Part shown: positions 1 to 5,132 of the stretch, piece after piece
Layout of the letters: the number at the start of each line of letters is the position of its first letter
Position numbering within the stretch: position 1 is the stretch's first letter
DNA from: Desulfobacterales bacterium
GTDB taxonomy: Bacteria > Desulfobacterota > Desulfobacteria > Desulfobacterales > 4be13
NCBI GenBank assembly: GCA_029934695.1
Contig: JAOZLU010000302.1
Span: 1-8,182 of the forward strand
Direction of reading: 5' to 3'
Length of the DNA stretch: 8,182 nt
Notes under the pieces: model-generated
What the model was told of the DNA's origin: nothing
The model's input: only the letters and a program-made list of their open reading frames with translations
The model's database searches: none
Position numbers and translations under genes: made by a program

Positions 1-12
1 GCCAATACCGTT

Positions 13-28
13 CGGCACAATATTTGCA
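13..28 (+). promoter_or_regulatory. Sigma-54-like -24/-12 motif in left repeat arm
   Basis: CGGCACAATATTTGCA carries GG (14-15) and GC (26-27) exactly ten bases apart. It fits the sigma-54 consensus TGGCAC-N5-TTGCW except for the leading T. It points into the 1-176 element. The nearest + strand gene starts at 371, so a transcript would have a leader of over 300 nt. The motif lies within an inverted repeat and may instead be part of a recombinase or protein binding site. Confidence 0.3.
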
Positions 29-148
29 TACACGGATGAAGAGTCCCGGCACACCTGAATTTTTGGGAAACCGAATTTTCAAAAAAACCTGCGACACGGC
101 TCTGATCTGATTTTTCCAAAGGAATAAATTCAGCAGGCTATCGCTATA

Positions 149-164
149 TGCAAGAAATATGCCG
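149..164 (-). promoter_or_regulatory. Sigma-54-like -24/-12 motif in right repeat arm
   Basis: Read on the - strand, CGGCATATTTCTTGCA again has GG and GC separated by ten bases. It mirrors the motif in the left arm and also points inward, toward position 1. The match is weaker because the T of the -24 element and the last C of GGCAC are changed. Any transcript would leave the window to the left, where no gene can be seen. Confidence 0.2.
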
Positions 165-238
165 AACGGTATTGGCCTCATGCATACTTCCTTGCTGAAA
201 AATAACTTGAACATCGGATTTTAACTCTTAAATTGTCA

Positions 239-325
239 GGAGTGAAGGTGTGGGAAAAAGCGGAGCGGAATTTTTTAATACTGCCGCGGGCGCAAAAATT
301 CCGTTGCGCTCCATTTTTGCACTCC
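239..325. repeat. Imperfect extragenic palindrome upstream of the FmdB gene
   Basis: Nested arms pair in order: GGAGTG (239-244) with CACTCC (320-325), AAAAA (255-259) with TTTTT (314-318), GGAG (262-265) with CTCC (309-312), and CGGAATTTTT (266-275) with AAAAATTCCG (294-303). There is a five-base bulge at 304-308. The loop (276-293) contains a GC-rich mini-palindrome. The structure ends 45 bases before the FmdB start, so it could be an mRNA leader hairpin or a dispersed repeat. No T-run follows, so it is not a typical terminator. Confidence 0.5.
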
Positions 326-370
326 CTTTCAAATGTTATTAATGTCAATTTTATCAAAAGGAAGATCATC

Positions 371-607
371 ATGCCCATATATGAATTCAAATGCTTGAAA
401 TGTGAGGATTTTTTTGAACTGCTTGTTATGAATAATGATGAGCTCGAACTCAGATGCCCTGAATGTAAGTCCGAGGATTTTGAACGGGTTCTCAGCACTA
501 CCAACTACGCCATTGGAGGAGAGGGAGGCGGAGGGGTAGGGTCCCAGACAAGGACCTGCTCAAGCGGCTCATGCACCACTTATGATATTCCCGGGCCAAC
601 GCGTTAA
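371..607 (+). CDS. FmdB-family zinc ribbon protein
   Basis: This 78-residue protein begins MPIYEFKC, the characteristic start of the FmdB/CxxC_CxxC_SSSS zinc ribbon family. Two CxxC knuckles, C8-C11 and C29-C32, would bind one zinc ion. Residues 38-47 (FERVLSTTNY) end the ribbon. A glycine-rich tail (50-58) follows, with a second cysteine pair at C63 and C68 and a Ser/Thr-rich end, typical of the family's low-complexity C-terminus. The founding member was described as a putative regulator of formamidase expression, but the role of most members is unknown. The ATG at 371 is chosen because AAAAGGAAG ends six bases upstream and the family motif starts there. The frame is open back to 233, but that stretch encodes the upstream palindrome. 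The next gene, 80 bp on, is a metal-type regulator. Family assignment is firm; function is not. Confidence 0.9.
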   Translation: MPIYEFKCLKCEDFFELLVMNNDELELRCPECKSEDFERVLSTTNYAIGGEGGGGVGSQTRTCSSGSCTTYDIPGPTR

Positions 608-629
608 ATTCCTCTTTCTTTTTGATTTG

Positions 630-658
630 TTGACAACGCCTGCCGGTGTTATTGTCAA
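630..658 (+). promoter_or_regulatory. Dyad and -35-like site ahead of the Fur-FeoA gene
   Basis: TTGACAA (630-636) and TTGTCAA (652-658) are exact inverted copies 15 bases apart. Between them AACGCC and GGTGTT also pair (one G-T wobble), so the stretch could form a hairpin as RNA. TTGACA (630-635) is a perfect -35 hexamer, but no good -10 lies at 16-18 bases. The position, 30 bases before the regulator's start codon, fits an operator used for autoregulation. It does not resemble the classical GATAAT-repeat Fur box. Confidence 0.3.
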
Positions 659-687
659 AATTCACCTTTAATTTAAGGATCCCCGCA

Positions 688-1368
688 ATGAAACGGGTTC
701 ACACGCAGGAAAAGGAACAGTTCAAAAAACTTTTCAGGCAGGAGCATATTGATAATTTTGAGGACAGATTCAAAGTTCTTGATGCTTTTCTGCAAACTGA
801 ACGTCATGTCACAGACGAAGAACTGCTTGAGTTGCTTGATGAAAGAGGATACAAATTAGACCCCAATTTTGTCAGGGACACGCTGAAGCTGATGTGCCGC
901 TTCGGTTTTGCTCAGGCAAACCGATTCGATAACGGACAGGTTCGCTATGAACACAGGCATCTGGGGCAGCACCATGATCATATCATCTGCACAAAATGCA
1001 GAAAGATCACAGAGTTCAAGGATGATCAGCTTGAAAATCTTCAGATACAGATCTCCGCGGCTTATGGCTTCTGTATGCTCCAGCATAAAATGGAAATTTA
1101 CGGCATCTGTTCCGAATGCCTCAGAGAACGGGCGCAACTGATGCCGCTTACGATGGCAAAACAGGGGGAACGGCTGGTCATCAGGGAATTTGCCGGAGGA
1201 TCAACTTCCCATATCCGTCTGATAAGCATGGGGTTGAGGATCGGGGATGAAATAGAAGTTGTCACCAGTGTGAGCAGGGGGCAGGTGGTAATTTCCCTGG
1301 ATTACAATCGCTACGCCCTTGGACGCGGGCTGGCGCAGAAAATACTGGTTGAGCCACTTAAAATTTGA
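688..1368 (+). CDS. Fur-family repressor fused to a C-terminal FeoA domain
   Basis: A 226-residue protein with two domains. Residues 14-90 are a Fur-type winged helix. Residues 91-145 are the Fur dimerisation and metal region: HHDH (95-98), CTKC (C101, C104), E109, H133, and a second CxxC (C141, C144), which together supply a structural zinc site and a regulatory metal site. Residues 152-223 match FeoA, a small SH3-like fold (PLTMAKQGERLVI, then RLISMGLRIGDEIEV, then NRYALGRGLAQKILV). FeoA normally assists the FeoB ferrous iron transporter; DtxR/MntR regulators carry a similar C-terminal domain. The recognition-helix region reads FVRDTLKLM (61-69), where Fur proteins usually have TVYRTL, so the Tyr and Arg of that motif are missing. 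The ATG at 688 is chosen because TAAGGAT ends seven bases upstream; an earlier in-frame GTG at 646 has no ribosome binding site. I infer an iron- or redox-linked repressor with unknown targets. No feoB is in the window. Confidence 0.88.
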   Translation: MKRVHTQEKEQFKKLFRQEHIDNFEDRFKVLDAFLQTERHVTDEELLELLDERGYKLDPNFVRDTLKLMCRFGFAQANRFDNGQVRYEHRHLGQHHDHIICTKCRKITEFKDDQLENLQIQISAAYGFCMLQHKMEIYGICSECLRERAQLMPLTMAKQGERLVIREFAGGSTSHIRLISMGLRIGDEIEVVTSVSRGQVVISLDYNRYALGRGLAQKILVEPLKI

Positions 1369-1412
1369 TGTTCGATATTTGATGTTTGATCAAACATCCA
1401 GCATCAAACATC
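1364..1412. repeat. Palindrome built from TTTGATG heptamers
   Basis: The 49 bases divide into seven heptamers: TTTGATG, TTCGATA, TTTGATG, TTTGATC, then the inverted units AAACATC, CAGCATC, AAACATC. The centre contains a perfect 18-bp palindrome (1381-1398). The TGA stop of the Fur-FeoA gene (1366-1368) lies inside the first unit. The same heptamer forms the array at 8129-8182. No T-run follows, so a role as intrinsic terminator is doubtful. Confidence 0.7.
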
Positions 1413-1479
1413 AGACTGACAAATGAAGGATACCATTTGTATTATGAGGATTTTACCACAGAATACGGTTTTCACCCCA

Positions 1480-1504
1480 TTGACTTTTCCTTCTGTGCTA
1501 TGAA
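1480..1504 (+). promoter_or_regulatory. Weak candidate promoter for the metallophosphatase gene
   Basis: TGCTATGAA (1496-1504) resembles an extended -10 element (TGn followed by TATGAA). TTGACT at 1480-1485 resembles a -35, but the gap to the -10 is only 13 bases, so the two are unlikely to work together. The phosphatase start is about 90 bases downstream. This is a tentative call. Confidence 0.2.
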
Positions 1505-1595
1505 ATGAACAGGATCAAAACTGAATATCTTTCTGCCAACCACAGACCGGATAAAAGGATAATTCATAATTCACACGCCTTACTATCGGAAAATA

Positions 1596-2234
1596 ATGGA
1601 AAATATCTTTGCTATCGGTGATATACACGGGTGTTTTGACAAGCTTGTCTCCCTTATGGATAAGATTGATATTGATTTTGATCATGACACCCTTGTTTTC
1701 ATGGGGGATTATATTGACCGGGGTCCCAGTTCCTTTGAAGTGGTGGAGTACCTGATTGATTTAGGAAAACGTGCCCCAAATGTTATATTTTTAAAGGGCA
1801 ATCATGAAGATATGCTTGAAAGATACCTTGCGGGCCCTGATAAGCATACCTACCTCATCAACGGCGGGCGCCAGACCCTGGAAAGCTATATGGAACAAAA
1901 TCAGGAGGATGGTCCCCCGATTCCAGGTCATCATCTTGAATTTTTTGAATCCCTTGTTCTTTTTTATGAAACAGACAAATATATATTTGCACATGCCGGA
2001 CTGAGAGAAAATATTCCGATTCATATGCAGGATCCGGATGACATGCTCTGGATACGCAACGATTTTATCCAGTCTGATTATGATTTTGGGAAACAGGTGA
2101 TATTCGGTCACACGCCCTTTCTTGAACCGTTGATCAGACCCAATAAAATAGGGATTGATACCGGTGCTGTATATGGGCATATGCTGACCTGCGTCAAATT
2201 GCCCAATATTAAGTTTTATACCTCCTCCTTATAA
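1596..2234 (+). CDS. PPP-family metallophosphatase (serine/threonine phosphatase-like)
   Basis: A 212-residue soluble protein with the complete PPP-type metallophosphatase motif set: GDIHG (8-12), GDYIDRGP (37-44), GNHE (68-71), HAG (133-135) and GHT (171-173), followed by GIDTGAVYG (186-194). D9, H11, D38, N69, H133 and H172 would hold the two catalytic metal ions; H70 and R42 are the expected acid and phosphate-binding residues. The length matches small bacterial PrpA/PrpB-like or lambda-type phosphatases. These remove phosphate from Ser, Thr or sometimes Tyr in proteins, and some relatives cleave dinucleotides such as Ap4A, so the substrate cannot be fixed here. No signal peptide is present, so it is cytoplasmic. 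The ribosome binding site is poor (CGGA about six bases upstream). It lies 227 bp after the Fur-FeoA gene and a likely terminator follows, so it is probably transcribed alone. Confidence 0.92.
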   Translation: MENIFAIGDIHGCFDKLVSLMDKIDIDFDHDTLVFMGDYIDRGPSSFEVVEYLIDLGKRAPNVIFLKGNHEDMLERYLAGPDKHTYLINGGRQTLESYMEQNQEDGPPIPGHHLEFFESLVLFYETDKYIFAHAGLRENIPIHMQDPDDMLWIRNDFIQSDYDFGKQVIFGHTPFLEPLIRPNKIGIDTGAVYGHMLTCVKLPNIKFYTSSL

Positions 2235-2237
2235 TTT

Positions 2238-2271
2238 TCTGTTTTGGAGTGCAGAAACAGAGTGTTTTTTT
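2238..2271 (+). terminator. Probable intrinsic terminator after the metallophosphatase gene
   Basis: TCTGTTT (2238-2244) pairs with AAACAGA (2255-2261) around a ten-base loop, and seven T residues follow at 2265-2271 after GTG. It starts four bases after the phosphatase stop codon. A competing hairpin pairs GTGCA (2249-2253) with TGCAC (2271-2275) and AAACA with TGTTT. The main stem is AT-rich, so strength is uncertain. Confidence 0.45.
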
Positions 2272-2342
2272 GCACTGGCAGGATGCAAAAGACCGCTCTG
2301 TTCTGTTCCTCCCGTGTTTTGAACATATAATAAAAATCTTTC

Positions 2343-2371
2343 TTGAAATTTCTCGCAGTATCCGCTATTAT
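2343..2371 (+). promoter_or_regulatory. Candidate sigma-70 promoter for the SH3-domain gene
   Basis: TTGAAA (2343-2348) and TATTAT (2366-2371) are separated by exactly 17 bases, and each differs from the consensus hexamer by one base. Transcription would start near 2378, giving a leader of about 100 nt before the start codon at 2479. This is the best-looking housekeeping promoter in the window. Confidence 0.5.
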
Positions 2372-2478
2372 AAGTATGTTTGGCTGATGCTCAACTGTTA
2401 ACTGGGGCATGATAAGCTGTTCAAATATCACCCTTAAAAGCTTGTAAAACCGATTTTTATAAAAAGGCGGGTTGAAAA

Positions 2479-2913
2479 ATGAAATCGTATTTTTATATTT
2501 TGACAATTCTGTTACTGATGCAGGCAGGTGTCACACTGGCTGCTGAACGCGTGACTGTCAATGTTCCCACAGCCAACATCCGTTCCGGAGCGGGAACCAA
2601 ATATAAGATTCTGTGGAAAGTGGAAAAATATCATCCGCTTCAGGTGATCAAAAAATCCGGGGGATGGTACTATTTTAAAGATTTTGAAGGAGATAAGGGA
2701 TGGATATCCGGCGATGTTGTCCGAAAATTCCCTTCAGTGATTGTAATAAAAAACAAATGCAATGTACGTTCAGGCCCGGGAACCAGTTCTGGGATATTGT
2801 TCACTGTTGAAAGAGGGGTCCCCTTCAAAAAACTGAAACGTAAGGGGGATTGGATTTATGTCCAGCATTCGGATGGTGACAAAGGCTGGATACACAAAAA
2901 ACTGGTATGGTAA
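2479..2913 (+). CDS. Secreted protein with two bacterial SH3-like domains
   Basis: A 144-residue protein. Residues 1-22 form a short Sec signal peptide: a lysine at position 2, a hydrophobic core (YILTILLLMQAGV) and a cleavage region TLAA before E23, with no lipobox cysteine. Two SH3_3-type domains follow, about 25-83 and 87-144. Each has the hallmark NIRSGAGTKYKIL or NVRSGPGTSSGIL segment, then WYYF or WIYV, and closes with the GDKGWI motif (71-76, 133-138). Such domains commonly bind cell-wall peptides or other envelope ligands. There is no catalytic partner domain such as an amidase or NlpC/P60, so a scaffold or sensing role in the periplasm is a guess. The mature protein is rich in lysine. 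The ribosome binding site is weak (AAAGG about 11 bases upstream). It has its own candidate promoter and is followed by a repeat cluster. Confidence 0.88.
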   Translation: MKSYFYILTILLLMQAGVTLAAERVTVNVPTANIRSGAGTKYKILWKVEKYHPLQVIKKSGGWYYFKDFEGDKGWISGDVVRKFPSVIVIKNKCNVRSGPGTSSGILFTVERGVPFKKLKRKGDWIYVQHSDGDKGWIHKKLVW

Positions 2914-2920
2914 AGCTACA

Positions 2921-3012
2921 GATGTAAAGCAATTTTGCAAATTGCTGATGTAAAGCAATTTTGCAATTTTACAAATTGCTTTTCGATGATGTAAAGCAAT
3001 TTTGCAAACTGC
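2921..3012. repeat. Three-copy iterated palindromic repeat
   Basis: GATGTAAAGCAATTTTGCAA occurs three times without a mismatch, at 2921-2940, 2947-2966 and 2988-3007. In copy one AGCAATTT (2928-2935) pairs with AAATTGCT (2939-2946) around a three-base loop. Copy two has the same arms separated by an 11-base loop. Copy three keeps the hairpin with one mismatch. Distances between copies are irregular (6 and 21 bases), so this is not a CRISPR array. The cluster starts eight bases after the SH3-domain gene's stop codon. Confidence 0.75.
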
Positions 3013-3073
3013 TGATTTTATCACACAAAGGCGCAGAGGTGAAAGCAGGTACAGAAAAATTATGGCCAGGTAC

Positions 3074-3100
3074 TTGCTGATATTTCAAAATCAGTAAAAT
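3074..3100 (+). promoter_or_regulatory. Weak candidate promoter for the PfkB-family gene
   Basis: TAAAAT (3095-3100) is a reasonable -10 element. TTGCTG (3074-3079) is the nearest -35-like hexamer, but the 15-base spacing is short. Transcription would begin near 3107, just before the Shine-Dalgarno-like AAGGAG at 3114-3119. This is a tentative call. Confidence 0.2.
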
Positions 3101-3138
3101 AAGTTGATTCACTAAGGAGTGATATCCGAGAAAATATA

Positions 3139-4137
3139 ATGCTTACAACTGAAAAAAACAAAAACAGCCTGATTGTCGGTATTGGATCGGCTCTGATAGA
3201 CATACTTATCCATGAAAATGACGAATTTCTGGAAAAGGCGGGTGCTTTGAAAGGCGGCATGACATACGTGGAAAGCGAATTCATCTATCAGGTGCTGGCG
3301 CAGACCGATATTCAGCCGCACATTGTACCGGGGGGATCTGCGTGCAACACAATTATCGGTATTGGAAAACTCGGAGGTGCTGCCCGGTTTGTGGGAAAGC
3401 TGGGGAAAGATGAACTGGGAAACCTCTTTGAAACTGACTTGGAGGTCAACGGAATTGAACCGATACTTTCCACATCCTCTTCATCAACAGGAAGAGTGCT
3501 CTCCATTATCACACCGGACGCGCAACGTTCCATGCTGACGTATCTCGGGGCTGCATCAGAAATGCAGGCAGATGAAATAACAGATAAATGTTTTGAGGAT
3601 GCGGCAATTGTTCATATTGAAGGCTATCTGCTTTATAATAAGGAACTCATGCTGGCGGTTCTGAATGCCGCAAAGCAGGCAGGGGTGCGGATATCTTTGG
3701 ACCTTGCCAGCTTTACAGTGGTTGAGGAATCAAAAAATATCCTTGAAACGATTGTAAACGATTTTGTTGACATTCTTATTGCCAATGAAGATGAAGCTCG
3801 TGCTTTTACAGGATATTCTGATGAAATAAAGGCGCTCAGAGCACTTTCTGAAAAAGTGGATATTGCTGTTGTCAAGGTTGGCGAGCGGGGAAGCTTTATT
3901 TCCCAGGCAGGCGATGTGGTAAAGATTGAGCCGGAGGGAGACGGCACCGTTGCGATTGTTGACACCACCGGAGCAGGTGACCTCTGGGCATCCGGCTTTC
4001 TGTTCGGACTTGTAAACGGGTACCCTCTTGAAAAATGCGGGCAGCTCGGTTCTTTATGCGGTTACGAAGTATGCCAGGTGGTGGGAGCAAATATTCCCGA
4101 GGAAGGCTGGCAGAGGATCAAAAAATCAGTGAAATAA
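3139..4137 (+). CDS. PfkB-family carbohydrate/nucleoside kinase, adenosine-kinase-like
   Basis: A 332-residue ribokinase-fold kinase. Visible landmarks are the first strand with GIGSALIDILI and substrate-binding D21, the GG pair at 39-40, GGSACNTIIGIGKLGG (65-80) holding signature 1, and EGYLL (161-165). VKVGERG (246-252) and the second PfkB signature DTTGAGDLWASGFLFG (275-290) follow; they form the anion hole, with D281 as catalytic base. Family members use ATP to phosphorylate a hydroxyl of a sugar or nucleoside. The overall pattern resembles the bacterial adenosine kinase group, implying purine salvage to AMP, but a sugar substrate cannot be excluded. The start is odd: AAGGAG (3114-3119) is 19 bases from the ATG, and no ATG, GTG or TTG lies in frame between them. 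A closer CCGAG may serve instead. The TPR gene follows after 32 bases and is probably co-transcribed. Confidence 0.9.
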   Translation: MLTTEKNKNSLIVGIGSALIDILIHENDEFLEKAGALKGGMTYVESEFIYQVLAQTDIQPHIVPGGSACNTIIGIGKLGGAARFVGKLGKDELGNLFETDLEVNGIEPILSTSSSSTGRVLSIITPDAQRSMLTYLGAASEMQADEITDKCFEDAAIVHIEGYLLYNKELMLAVLNAAKQAGVRISLDLASFTVVEESKNILETIVNDFVDILIANEDEARAFTGYSDEIKALRALSEKVDIAVVKVGERGSFISQAGDVVKIEPEGDGTVAIVDTTGAGDLWASGFLFGLVNGYPLEKCGQLGSLCGYEVCQVVGANIPEEGWQRIKKSVK

Positions 4138-4169
4138 TTTACAGATGTAACCCCAAAATGGAGGAATGA

Positions 4170-4859
4170 ATGGCTAAAAAGAAAAGAATGACACGGAAAC
4201 AGCTTCTTAAGGAACCGGATGAGTTTCTGACTTTCTCAAGAAGACAGTTTCGATTTGTTATGGAACATACCCGAGAAGCATCCATTGTTCTGGGGGTATT
4301 TTTCGCTATTATCATTGTCATCTCAGGCATCCGGTATTTTTCAGACAAGGCTGAAGACAAGGCATCTGCTTTGCTGGGAAAGAGCATGATCAAATATGAG
4401 ACAGCGATGAAAGACAGCAGTTCGGAAAAAGCTTATGCTGAGGTGGAGCCGGATTTTCATAAGATTCTGAAGGAATATTCGGGAAAAGATGCCGCAAAAA
4501 TGGCAAGGATCGTATATGCCGGAATCTGCTATGATGCAGACGATCCTGACAAGGCAATAGAACTGTATAGCGAGGCGACAGAGGATTTTGGTGATAATCC
4601 GTCTTTCAGAAACATTATCCTGAGCGGCCTTGGTTACGCTTATGAAAAAAAGAAGGATTATAAAACCGCGGTAACGTACTTTGAAAAGATTTCCAAAGGA
4701 TCTGATCTGCTCCTCAAAGACGAGGCTTTTTTCAATTTAGGCAGGCTTTATGCTGAACTGGGCGATACTGAAAAAAGTGCGGATGCTTTCAGGAAGATTG
4801 TCTCTGATTACAGCGACTCCATGTATGTTGAACTTGCAAAAGAAAAGATTGCAGGTTGA
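4170..4859 (+). CDS. Membrane-anchored tetratricopeptide-repeat protein, YfgM-like
   Basis: A 229-residue protein. Residues 1-36 are a basic cytoplasmic tail (MAKKKRMTRKQLLKEPDEF onward). Residues 38-57 are the single transmembrane segment (SIVLGVFFAIIIVISGIRYF). The rest is helical and extracytoplasmic, with TPR-like units at about 112-141, 148-180 and 184-216 (for example AFFNLGRLYAELGDTEKSADAFRKIV). The layout matches the YfgM/TPR_21 family, whose E. coli member is associated with the SecYEG translocon and the periplasmic chaperone PpiD. Whether this protein has that partner is inference. A strong GGAGG (4160-4164) ends five bases before the ATG. It sits 32 bp behind the PfkB-family gene with no terminator between. 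Its TGA stop (4857-4859) falls in the first arm of the following palindrome. Confidence 0.85.
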   Translation: MAKKKRMTRKQLLKEPDEFLTFSRRQFRFVMEHTREASIVLGVFFAIIIVISGIRYFSDKAEDKASALLGKSMIKYETAMKDSSSEKAYAEVEPDFHKILKEYSGKDAAKMARIVYAGICYDADDPDKAIELYSEATEDFGDNPSFRNIILSGLGYAYEKKKDYKTAVTYFEKISKGSDLLLKDEAFFNLGRLYAELGDTEKSADAFRKIVSDYSDSMYVELAKEKIAG

Positions 4860-4910
4860 AACGTAAACGTAAATTAAACCCAGTTTCAAGTTTACGTTTT
4901 TACGTTTCAA
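4856..4910. repeat. Palindrome of AAACGTA-type repeats overlapping a stop codon
   Basis: TTGAAACGTAAACGTAAA (4856-4873) pairs with 4891-4910 over all 18 bases, with a two-base bulge in the right arm; the loop is 17 bases. Each arm is an iterated AAACGT word. The TGA stop of the TPR gene is in the left arm. There is no T-run after it, so intrinsic termination on the + strand is not obvious, but the hairpin could stabilise the 3' end of the mRNA. Confidence 0.7.
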
Positions 4911-5132
4911 GCTTCAAAATAAAAACGGCTCGCCGAGACTGTCCCGGTTCGCCGTTAAGGAAGAAAAAAGATGAAAAAATTATTAGGTTGACATTATCTA
5001 CTGCAAGTTCCCTGCCAAACCTTCTCATAATCATGCTTTTTTTTAAAAAAATTATTTAATGCTTTAAATTCAGCATATTATATTCTTGACAAAAAAGAAT
5101 CCATTTATCAGAAATGCCAGACAGACCTGCTG

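Larger units (their letters stand above)
1..176. repeat. MITE-like element bounded by 30-bp inverted repeats
   Basis: Positions 1-30 and 147-176 are inverted copies of each other. The outer 17 bases (GCCAATACCGTTCGGCA at 1-17, its exact complement at 160-176) match perfectly and the inner 13 match at 9 positions, giving 26 of 30. The 116-bp interior has no credible reading frame. Size and structure fit a small non-autonomous mobile element or a large extragenic palindrome. The window starts on the first repeat base, so the left edge and any target duplication cannot be seen; the repeat may extend further left. No transposase is present. With the 239-325 palindrome, this is most of what the gene-free first 370 bases hold. 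Confidence 0.6.

Noticed and set aside
233..370. N-terminal extension of the FmdB-family gene (frame open from a TTG at 233)
   Set aside because: The extension encodes the palindrome at 239-325, the FmdB family starts at MPIYEF, and a good ribosome binding site precedes position 371.
178..504. 108-codon frame on the - strand
   Set aside because: Serine- and phenylalanine-rich shadow overlapping the FmdB gene and palindrome; no recognisable domain or start signal.
646..687. GTG start giving 14 extra residues on the Fur-FeoA protein
   Set aside because: No ribosome binding site before 646, while TAAGGAT is well placed for the ATG at 688.
1423..1503. 26-codon frame between Fur-FeoA and the phosphatase
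   Set aside because: No Shine-Dalgarno sequence and no family resemblance; expected by chance in AT-rich spacer.
2921..3012. CRISPR array
   Set aside because: Only three 20-bp repeats with 6- and 21-bp gaps, self-complementary spacing sequence and no cas genes.
3022..3039. CACACAAAGGCGCAGAGG segment as a repeat unit
   Set aside because: It resembles CACAAAGG/CGCAGAGG-type repeats found in some genomes, but there is one degenerate unit here, too little to call.
4971..4991. Six-codon leader peptide MKKLLG after AAGGAAG
   Set aside because: Good Shine-Dalgarno but no downstream gene on that strand and no attenuator arrangement.
5037..5051. T8A7 tract as a terminator
   Set aside because: No stem precedes the T-run on either strand; the symmetrical tract alone is not enough.
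4856..5059. 67-codon frame starting at a TTG inside the TPR gene end
   Set aside because: Lysine- and leucine-rich translation of the palindrome and T/A tracts; no conserved features.
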